Assembly (NCBI GenBank): GCA_018398805.1
Contig: JAGFBZ010000708.1
Location: 558,001-622,000, forward strand
Length of the DNA: 64,000 nt
From: Hirundichthys speculiger
Taxonomy: Eukaryota; Chordata; Actinopteri; Beloniformes; Exocoetidae
Direction: 5' to 3'
The translations under genes were made by a program, and so were the position numbers. Position 1 is the stretch's first letter. Each line of letters opens with the position of its first letter. Positions 52,862 to 61,491 of the stretch are shown one piece after another. Under the pieces are notes generated by a model that saw only the letters and a list, made by a program, of their open reading frames with translations, was not told where the DNA came from and did not search any database.

Positions 52862-54746
52862 ATGGAGGATAAACTTTTTCAACTCAACTGTGGTGAAATT
52901 CTCATTGGACCCAATCAGAAGTACCAGATTGAACGATTTCTTGGTCGGGGATCGTTTGGGAAAGTGGCCAGATGCAGAGTACTGGACACAGACCAGTATG
53001 TAGCAGTAAAAATGTTCAGAATTAATGGATTCAGAGATGGGATGAAAGAAGCTAAAACAATGACAACAATCGGAAGGCTCGAGCCTGACAAGAACAACCT
53101 GCTAAAAATAGGAGACGCTTTTATGCACAAAAAACATTTTGCATCGTCTATGAATTATTGGATAGGAGTTTATTTGATTACATGAAGAGCAGGAATGCTG
53201 GACATCTTCATCTCAATGTAATTCGTGTGATTGCTCAGCAATTACTAGTGGCTCTTGAAGCACTGGAGAGCGTCAATATGGTTCATGGCGACATCAAACC
53301 AGATAACATCATGCTGGTAAACCATCAGTCAGAGCCCTTCAAAGTCAAACTGATTGATTTTGGTCTAGCTACAGAAGCAGACGATCTGTGGAAGGAGGGT
53401 GTCATGCAGAATCTTGCTTTCAGACCACCAGAAGTTCTGCTTCATCACCCATACCTGGACGAGGGTGTCGATATGTGGTCTCTCGGCTGTGTCCTGGCGA
53501 TCTTGTACCTTGGTCACAGCCTGTTTCCATGTAAGTGTGAATACGAGGCCATGCGAGTGATTGTCCAGTTGTGCGGTATGCCCAGTGATGATGACCTGGA
53601 CGCAGGACTGGACTCAGATCTCTTTTTTGATCTGCAAGAGGAGGATGGCAAACGTATGTGGCATCTAAAATCCCCAGAAGATTACACACTGGATACAGGG
53701 GAGGAATTTTTGGAAAGTTATTATGGTTATTGTAATTATAACTCACTGAGTGACCTGCTGATGGACGAACAAAGAGAAAAGCACCCCTTAGCTCCTCAAG
53801 ATACGGTGGCATTTATCAGCCTCCTCAAGCAGATGTTAGCGGTGGATCCACGAGAGCGGATCACCCCGAGTGAAGCTCTCCGTCATCATTTTTTAACAAT
53901 GGCTCACTTTCCCGATTACAGTAATGATTCGTATGTGATCAGGGCAAGGGAAATGATGTCAAATTTTCAAGTAGAGGAGGATGACTCTGATGAGGATGAG
54001 GATTACTCTGATGAGGATTACTCTGATGAGGATAAGGATTACTCTGATGAGGATAAGATTACTCTGATGAGGATAAGGATTACTCTGATGAGGATTACTC
54101 TGATGAGGATGAGGATTACTCTGATGACTCTGATGAGGATTACTCTGATGAGGATTACTCTGATGAGGATAAGGATTACTCTGATGAGGATAAGGATTAC
54201 TCTGATGAGGATAAGGATTACTCTGATGAGAATAAGGATTACTCTGATGAGGATGACTCTGATGAGGATGACTCTGGTGAGGATGAGGATGTTTCTGCTC
54301 TGCTTGAAGAGGAAAGTGACAGAACCTCTGAAGGCCATGGCAGCAAAGTTCACAAACAGGTAAATGCGGCCAGCTTGAACAGTAAAACCAGTAATGACAT
54401 GCCTGACAAAGTTGCTGCTCTTAGGAAGGAAGAAAATGTCAAACCTTCTGGTTCCTCTGAAAAATTGGCCATCAGAAACAGTGAAGAGGAAGAAACATCT
54501 GGACTGGAACCTGGGATGAAAGCTGAGCAGGGCACCTGTGAAAATGGAGTTATCAGAAACACAACATTGGACGTCACCAACTGCGTAGAGGAAGAAACAT
54601 CAGCATTGACTGTGATCCAGGACCAACAGGAGGAACCGGCGACGGAGGTTACTGGGACAGTCGGTGTTCATGAATGGTTCGGAGGGATTTGCAAATTCTT
54701 CTCCAGGTTGTGTTGCATCTGGCCAGAAGACGACGAGGATGAATGA
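52862..54746 (+). CDS. HIPK-like protein kinase, intronless, two single-base frame breaks
   Basis: Allowing for one missing base at 53,137-53,140 and one near 54,057, a single exon encodes about 628 residues. Kinase domain about 22-330: FLGRGSFGKV glycine loop (27-36), catalytic Lys 50 in VAVK, catalytic loop HGDIKPDN (142-149), metal-binding DFG (166-168), FRPPEVLL in the APE position, GVDMWSLGCVLAILYLG. The insert-free DYRK/HIPK pattern (IKPDNIML, PFKVKLIDFG, FRPPE, DMWSLGCV) points to the HIPK group. HIPKs are nuclear Ser/Thr kinases acting on transcription regulators and p53-type stress signalling. After the domain come an acidic DYSDEDK-type repeat (to about 478), an E/S-rich linker, and a C-terminal patch HEWFGGICKFFSRLCCIW before DEDE. 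The long HIPK homeodomain-interaction and PEST regions are absent. Teleosts carry many short HIPK-like genes; this may be one, recently damaged, or an assembly error. Function of this copy is inference. Confidence 0.78.
53978..54292 (+). repeat. Acidic coding repeat (GATTACTCTGATGAGGATAAG)
   Basis: A 21-bp unit and shorter 15-bp variants, about 15 in all, encode DYSDEDK / DYSDE. One unit has lost a G (GATAAGATTAC at 54,052-54,062 instead of GATAAGGATTAC), shifting the frame to ITLMRIR. Later units and the C-terminus are in frame with the kinase only if that G is present. Confidence 0.85.
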
Positions 54747-54846
54747 AATGGTCTAACTCCATCAGCCACACTCATTAAGATAACTGTCTTAATGATTTGA
54801 TTTGCAACACATGTACACTCTCTTAATCAAATCTAGAAAAGTAGGG

Positions 54847-54990
54847 GCAGCACGCTGGTGTCGTGGTCACTATCATGACCTCACACCAAGTAAAAATCCC
54901 AGTTTGAATCCCGGCTGGGTTTTTCTCGTGACTGCGTGGGTTCACTCCGGTCGGTCCGGCTCCCCCCCACACTCCAAAAAACATTGATTG
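54847..54990 (+). mobile_element. SINE-like fish repeat in the kinase 3' UTR
   Basis: GGCAGCACGCTGGTGTCGTG, TTTGAATCCCGGCTGGGTTT, ACTGCGTGGGTTCACTCCGG and CACTCCAAAAAACAT are the hallmarks of the common GGCGGCACGGTGGTG fish repeat. A shorter piece is at 55,913-55,963. Confidence 0.65.
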
Positions 54991-55085
54991 ATAGGTTTGA
55001 TTGATAGAACAAGTTACTTTAAAAAAAAATGTATTAATAACAAAACCTGTGAAATTGCACTTTTTCAAATGATTTGATGCTAAAT

Positions 55086-55101
55086 AATAAATGAAAATAA
55101 A
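55086..55101 (+). terminator. Candidate polyadenylation signals of the kinase gene
   Basis: AATAAA at 55,086-55,091 and again at 55,096-55,101, about 340 bp after the stop codon. They are the first canonical signals downstream in this orientation that I can see. Confidence 0.45.
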
Positions 55102-55603
55102 TTGAAACAGTTTACCATCTCTTTATTTCAGTTTCTCCATTCTCTGCATTTTTTTTTAAAAATATAAAATACACGGTATCAAGAAGAAGGTACCTCAAGT
55201 GATTCATGCTGTCCCAATGGACAGTGTAAAACCAGTCCTGGTTTTACTTATTCTTATTAGGAATATTATTTTTGTTAAAGCAGAACAATGCAGTTTTGAC
55301 ATTTTAAATATAGGTTTCAGTTAGATTTGAGGGAATATTTTCTTACTCAAAGAAGTGTAAGAGTTATTGTCATTGTGTCAGTGGGGGTTTATAGCATGGA
55401 GGGACTGATCCATGTCCACTGCCCCAGGTGGAGGTAGGAGACAGTAAATGCACCAAAAAAGAAGCTTGTTGTTTCTCAGTCTTTTTGTCAACAAGCTTGA
55501 CTGGAGTTTATTACCACAACATGTTTAACTGTTTCAAACTGGGATTTTTATCATCAGAGTGAGACCGCGTTAGCATCTCACTCGTAGTTTCCACTTAAAC
55601 TGT

Positions 55604-55915
55604 ATACAGCATAACACAATATGACAATGATGTTTTCAATCCTGACGTTTTAATAACATATATTGTATGATTTTTACATATTCATTTAACAATCTTTATA
55701 CAAATTCTTTTGGAATAAAAAATATGTTGTTTCTGATGAACCACATCAACAAGAATAATGTCATTCTGAAAGAAAAATTTAAAAAAGGGGGAAAGAGGGG
55801 AGACCTCCATCTTCATAAGAATTTTTTCATGGCTTCCCAATGCAGAGAGGGACCTCCACATAATGTTACAAAGTAATCAGTCATCCTCCTTCCAGATTTT
55901 ACTATCCTGGCCTGG
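55604..55915 (-). repeat. Paralogous flank of the kinase gene, right copy
   Basis: Direct-orientation partner of 51,190-51,560 (ACAGCATAACACAATATGAC, ATGAACCACATCAACAAGAA, GAGACCTCCATCTTCATAAG). More decayed: the minus frame of the left copy is interrupted. Spacing between the two is about 4.4 kb with the kinase gene between. Confidence 0.65.
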
Positions 55916-55963
55916 GGCACCACGGTGCTCAGCACTGTTGCCTCACAGCTAGAACACCGTTAA
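55913..55963 (+). mobile_element. Short SINE-like fragment
   Basis: GGGGCACCACGGTGCTCAGC followed by ACTGTTGCCTCACAGCTAGA, the 5' part of the same fish repeat as at 54,847. It ends abruptly. Confidence 0.5.
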
Positions 55964-56339
55964 AAAAAAAAATAGACTTTTGCGTTTTGAGCCTCAACTA
56001 AAACTCAAGTTTTGAAGAAAACTACATAAATTTTAGCCAACAAATTATCTTTTGTTGAGATAACTTATAAATTAGCTTTGAGATAACTTCAAATTTTCAT
56101 TTTTCTAAACACTCAAAATTCAGCAATCTCAACTAATTATTTTTGTTTCAGATAAGTTACCTTTCAAATGCATCAAAACTCAAAATTTTGAGTTGTACTT
56201 ATAAATACTAGAAGTTATAGCAACTAAAACATTTCTGTTATGCCTATATATAACTATATATAAAACAAATACAAATAATAGTTCTGGGTTAGTTCTGTAA
56301 AACATGTTTATTTAAACATTAAATGCAACATTCCAGCAA

Positions 56340-56880
56340 ATATGCAGGAGGTGCAGGTACTGACCACACACAAACAAAAAGATCCAGACTGGTGTGGACA
56401 TGTTAAAACAGTCCAAACCATAACATAGTTCAAAAGCACCGTCATAACAGTCCTGACCTTAGTAACACCTTTATAAATAGTGCAAATGTGCATGAGAATG
56501 AAACCTCAATCTACCAATACAGGTGCAAGTACACCTCAAACAAAAAGATGCAGACTGATCCTAAAAACATCCTGCTTTGAAGAAACATGTTAAAACAGTC
56601 AAAACTACAACACAGTTCCAAACCACTGAATTAACAATCCTGAGCTTAATATCTACCAATACGGGTGCACTACACATGAACAAAAACACCCTAAAACATT
56701 CTGGTTTCAAGAAACCAGTTAAACACAGTTCTGAAACAGTTAATATCTACCAATACGGGTGCACTACACATGAACAAAAACACCCTAAAACATTCTGGTT
56801 TCAAGAAACATGTTAAAACAGTCTAAACTACAACACAGTTCAAATGCACTGTAATAATAACAATTCTGAGCTTTGCAACA
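56340..56880. repeat. Degenerate tandem repeat, about 95-bp and longer units
   Basis: Units beginning CTACCAATACGGGTGCACTA and containing GAAACATGTTAAAACAGTC recur at about 56,650 and 56,742 (near identical) and in more diverged form at 56,340-56,640. They follow directly the stop codon of the minus-strand exon at 56,881-57,036, so they may be its 3' untranslated region. Upstream, 55,970-56,230 is a block of ACTCAAAA/TTTTGAGTT motifs. Confidence 0.65.
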
Positions 56881-57036
56881 CTAAACCTTAGACATGTCTT
56901 CCAGCGCAATAGTCTCCTCCAACACCACAGCAACGGTGTTAACAGTTTGACTGGAGGCCGGTGCACCATCATCCACAAGCACGGTGAGGACTCCCATCTG
57001 CACCCCTTTTGTTCTTCTGTCTGCTGGATTGGTGTC
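56881..57036 (-). CDS. Terminal coding exon of an unnamed repetitive fish gene family
   Basis: TTTTAACAG acceptor, then 51 codons and TAG: DTNPADRRTKGVQMGVLTVL, VDDGAPASSQTVNTVAVVLE, ETIALEDMSKV. The motif order (RTxGVxxGVLTVLxDDG...VAVVLEE.IxLEDM) resembles the C-terminal part of multicopy, uncharacterised fish proteins, some of which carry a SAM domain at their N-terminus. Those usually run on after LEDM with a hydrophobic segment; here a stop comes early. The preceding exons were not found to the right before the repeat at 57,134. Likely one of many partial copies; function unknown. Confidence 0.45.
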   Translation of the reverse strand, partial: DTNPADRRTKGVQMGVLTVLVDDGAPASSQTVNTVAVVLEETIALEDMSKV

Positions 57037-57133
57037 CTGTTAAAAGCAGAAATTCAGTCAAATTTAATATAAACACTGTTAAGATAACACTTTAATTAAA
57101 CACTCATGTCAGGGTGTCATTTTAAATTTGTGT

Positions 57134-57801
57134 ACTGTATTGGTCTGAATATAGGACGACTCTGATTATAAGACCACCCCTATTTTTCAAATATTATTTT
57201 GGGAAAATAAAAATATGTTGAAGACAATAAGGTTATTCATAAAACAACTTTTTATTGTACCATTATTATAGAAAAAAAAAAATCACACAGAGATAACATT
57301 TTACTGTATTGTATTTTTTAGGAAGTATGGTACCGTACTTACTGAAGGTCAGGTATGTGTCAGGTTTCCATGTTATAGAACTATTTAATAAACTTTATTC
57401 TCCTAAATCTGAGACTATGACTCAGTGAAAAAACAACAACCATGTAGTTCAATAACTGTATTAATGATGTAAATAACTGCAGAACCATTAAAGTCCAGTT
57501 ATATTCAGTTTCAGGAACAACATTAATAATTCAGTCTGTAAAAAACAAATTCTACACTGCAACAAAACTTTCAAGCTCTTTTGTTCCAGCCGGTTTTGTG
57601 GTTCCTCCATTTATTATCAGATCTGCTCCGTGTGTTCACTGTGATGCTTCATTCTTACTGGTTACTGAGGTGCAGCTCCATCTAGTGGCACAAATGTGTA
57701 ATGACAAAAGAAAAGTCTAGACCTCAATTATAAGATGACCCCCATTTTTGAGAATATGATTTCTAGAATAAAAAATCGTCCCATATTTGGGCCAATACGG
57801 T
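57134..57801. mobile_element. Family D inverted-repeat element (TA-flanked)
   Basis: Ends TACTGTATTGGTCTGAATAT and (inverted) TACCGTATTGGCCCAAATAT, 22 of 27 terminal bases shared. The outermost TA on each side could be the target duplication, as in Tc1/mariner. The interior (57,590-57,740) contains GCAGCTCCATCTAGTGGCAC, also present in the family C repeats, so pieces were exchanged between families. Confidence 0.6.
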
Positions 57802-58216
57802 ATGTGTAAAAGGATATTATTCTGTCTTTATGCATACTGTCTTTATGTCCCTGCTAGAAGTGATGTAAATCAACCCCTGGAGAAACTTTAGCCATAGCCT
57901 ACAGTAGATATGTGCAGGGGTGTCAACGGGAAATTGGAAAAACTTCTGAAGTGGGGGGGTCTCGAGAAAACAAACAAGTTTTTTAATAGTAGTAATAATA
58001 GTATTTTAATAATAGTAGCCTATAACCTATTCCTCTTCCCAAACGAACTATTTCCATATCTACAAACTTTTTTTTGTTGCTGTGTGTTGTGGCAATTTTA
58101 TAAATTGCACAAATTAAAATTATAGATCCTTAACAAAATGCAACAGCAGAGCTCAAACTTTTAACCAGGTTTATTTCAGCTGAGCGCAACAGCGGGACAC
58201 AGTCATGCAGCCTGCA
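57802..58216. other. Intergenic, nothing recognised
   Basis: No motif or element end. A frame at 57,910-58,125 is AT-rich and unremarkable. Confidence 0.4.
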
Positions 58217-61200
58217 GGGAGCTAGGGAAGAAAATAACAGACATAAAGGTTACTGGAAGTTTAATTCAGGTTTATTAGGAAATGAGGAATATTGCAATAT
58301 GGTAAGAGAAAGTATTAGGGTCGTTGAAACTGATCATTCAATTGAAGATTTTAATAAATGGGAATTTGTTAAATATAAGATTAGAATAGCCACCATAGGT
58401 TTCACCAAAAAACTTAATAGAGAAAGGGTGGAAAAGGAAAGGAATCTCTTCAAGGAAATAAATGAGTGTTGTAATTCTCTTGTACTAAATAGCACAGAAC
58501 TTATGTCATTACAATCCAGATTAGACGAAATGTTCCTTAAAAGAGCACAAGGAGCTTTTGTTAGATCCAGGGCGAAATGGATTGAAGCTGGAGAAAAGAA
58601 TTCCTCTTATTTCAGTAACTTGGAGAAAAGTCGACAGCGAAAGAATGCTATAGATAGGTTAGTTATCGGTGATGTTGAATGTACAGATAATAAGGTAATT
58701 GAAAAAGAGGTATTTACTTTTTTTTCTGACCTTTATTCTACAGCCTACTCTGGAGTAGATATGGAATTCTTTTTTTCTAAAATCAAGAATTTTATCCCAC
58801 TTATTGAGGTCTCTTTTAAAAATATATGTGACACCGATATTATTATTGAAGAGTTGGATACAGTTGTTTCAAACTTGGCCCTGAATAAATCACCGGGTAC
58901 AGACGGTCTTACAGCTGATTTTTATACAATTTTTTTGGAGAGAGTTAAGAATGTTATTATTTAGGACTGTCAATTTATGTATAGAAAGGGAAGTATTAAC
59001 TGCTAGTATGAAACCAGGGGTAATCACTTTGATTCCCAAATCTGGGAAAGATAAGAGATTTATCAACAATTTAAGGCCAATTACACTGTTGAACACAGAT
59101 TATAAAATTCTCTCTGGAGTTATTGCTGCCAGATTAAAAAAAGGGATCACAACAATAATTGACGAGACACAATCGGGCTTCTTGAAAGGTCGATCAATAC
59201 ATAACAACATTCGTCTGGTGCTCGATATGATGGAGTACAGTGATTTATTTAATGAAGGTGGATATATTTTATTCTTAGATTTCTATAAAGCGTTTGACTG
59301 TGTTGAACATCCCTTTATTATTCAAACTTTGTCTCATTTGGGTTTTGGACAGAAATTTGTATCTTTGATTGGAATGTTGTATACTGATATCAACAGCTCG
59401 GTGTTTTAGGCCACGATGGTACATGCTCGAGATTTAAGATCAGAAGGGGTATAAGACAAGGCTGTCCTAGTTCTCCTTTGTTATTTATAATGGTTGCAGA
59501 GATGTTATCTATACTAATTAAAAACTCTGGTTTACAAGGTCTTGAATTATTAGGAAATCAATTCATCATTAGTCAGCTGGCCGATGATACAACTTTGTTC
59601 TTTAAAGACAGTGACCAAATTCCAAAAGCTTTACAAACTATAAGCATATTTTCAAAGGTTTCAGGTTTGAAATTAAATGTTGATAAATGTGAAATATTAA
59701 CTTTACATGATTGTCCGCTGCAGCTATTATACAATATCAAAGTGAAGAGGGAAGTCAAATATTTGGGTATTTGTATTTCAAAAGATAAAGAGGTGTCTGA
59801 GAAGTTGAATATTCAGAATAACATAGAAAGGTGTAAATCAATTTTGAATAGATGGCTCCAAAGAGACGTCACGATATTTGGCAGAATTTTGTTAACCAAA
59901 ATGGAAAGTTTATCTAGACTCATTTATCCAGCGAGTACTTTACCTATTTCAGTTAAATCAATTAAAGCAGTGAACAAAGTTAATCTCAGTTATGTTTGGA
60001 AAAATAAACATCATTATATTCGAAAAGAGGATATGGTCAAATCTTATGAGGAAGGAGGGGGGAATGTCATTGATTTTGATGTCATGAACGGTGTACTTAA
60101 ACTCAAGTGGTTGAAGTCTTTTTTGATTAATATAAATTCATTCTGGTTTATTATACCCAAGATAATTTTTCAAAAGGTAGGAGGAATATATTTTTTATTA
60201 CGTTGTGATTTTGAATGCAATAAGTTACCCATCAAGATCTCAGAGTTCCATCAGCAGGTTCTTCTTTACTGGAAGCTCATTTATAAACACAACTTCACTC
60301 CACACAATACACCAATATGGAACAATCGATATGTTCTTTTTAATAGAAAATCTATCTTCACAGAAAATTTGTTTTTGAAAGGAGTATGGGCTTGTTCACA
60401 TTTTATGAATGACTTTGGAGATCTGCTGAGTCATGAGGAATTTTGTTTAAAATATAATCTCAACTGTACAGTAAGGTTGTACAACAAATTGATAAATGCC
60501 ATACCACATGCAGTGAAATCAATGGTGAAGCAGGATTTATTGTTCACAAAGACTGTCCCTGGTCTGAGACAGCTCCGTGTTGAAAATATAGAATTTTCTG
60601 ACCAAAAGGTTACAAATAAATATATTAGATTTACATTAATGAGAGAATTTTTTCCAAATGTCTGCAGAAGACAGTATATTTTAAAAAAAATTTAGTGTGG
60701 AGCAAATTAATAAGATTAGGAAAAAATATTTGAGTTATCCTTTGCCACCTAAAATGAAAGAATTGCAATTTAAGATTTTAAATGAGGTTTATTTAACGAG
60801 TGAATACATTAGAACAAAATTCAAAGGAGAGGCTGATGGGTGTAGATTTTGTGGCAGTATTGCAGAAGATTTGGATCATTTATTCTTCAATTGTAATTAT
60901 GTAAATGTTTTCTGGAAGGAAATGTGGAGCTGCCTGCAGTCCAGGGATGTCGTATTGCCCCATCTGACATTAACAATTATCAAATTTGGAACTTTTATTA
61001 CAAACAAACAACTTAATTTTCTGGTGAATAATGTGATTCTGATGGGTAAATTTTTTATTCACAAATGCAGATTTTTTAAAAAAGAACCAAATTTCGCATT
61101 TTGGAAAAATTAGGTAATATCCCTTTCTAAATCTCTGAAATCAATGGAGAATGAGTCGGCTTGTTTTTTATTTTCATTACTTGAGAAGTATTTAATTTAG

Positions 61201-61361
61201 ATGTTTTCTAAATGCCCCTGTTTATTTTTACACACACATTTATGTTGGCTTTTTTTATTTTATTTTTTTTTAATGTTTTGCTTCACAGGTGAAGTGATTG
61301 TGTGCCTCTGATTTGTTTGTTAACTTGTTCAATGTTCAATAAAAAAAAAAAAAAAAAACAT
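58217..61361 (+). mobile_element. 5'-truncated L1/Tx1-like LINE with poly(A) tail
   Basis: LINE sequence is recognisable from about 58,228 (GYWKFNSGLLGNEEYCNMVR) to a 3' untranslated region ending in TTCAATAAAAAAAA and a 19-base A-run (61,343-61,361). ORF1 and the endonuclease domain are missing, the usual outcome of incomplete reverse transcription. No target duplication was found by eye. It inserted beside the P-element remnant to its right. Confidence 0.8.
58228..61113 (+). pseudogene. L1/Tx1-like ORF2 (reverse transcriptase), frameshifted
   Basis: The linker ends GAFVRSRAKWIEAGEKNSSY; RT blocks follow in order: NLALNKSPGTDGLTADFY, ITLIPKSGKD, LRPITLLNTDYKI, FLDFYKAFDCVEH (first catalytic Asp), RQGCPSSPLLF, QLADDTTLFF (catalytic DD), VKYLGICIS. 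The C-terminal zinc-like motif CRFCGSIAEDLDHLFFNC ends the protein near 61,113. The frame changes near 58,960, between 59,409 and 59,478, and at 60,695, so no full protein can be made. The catalytic residues themselves remain. Retrotransposition role: target-primed reverse transcription. Confidence 0.85.
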
Positions 61362-61491
61362 ATATACATAGACGCCACATCGAATGCCGCCGCCCACTGA
61401 AGTGACGTGCCTATAGGTCCGCCATCTTGGTACAGACCACTCGCCAGGACAATGCATTACATCTATGGAGGAGCACAGTTTCTTTCTTGTG
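61362..61491. other. Probable terminal region of the P-type element
   Basis: Sequence between the LINE poly(A) and the transposase stop, with GACGTGCCTATAGGTCCGCC and ATCTTGG. It probably belongs to the 3' end of the P-type element, but no inverted partner lies in the window. Confidence 0.3.

Noticed and set aside
54039..54353. Minus frame of 104 codons rich in ILIRVIL
   Set aside because: It is the shadow of the acidic coding repeat of the kinase gene on the opposite strand.
53158..54363. Treating the kinase as starting at 53,158
   Set aside because: The glycine loop and VAVK lysine lie upstream in another frame; a single missing base at 53,137-53,140 explains the break better than an N-terminally truncated kinase.
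56650..56840. Possible CRISPR-like spaced repeats
   Set aside because: Units are adjacent and degenerate, without unique spacers, and the genome is eukaryotic.
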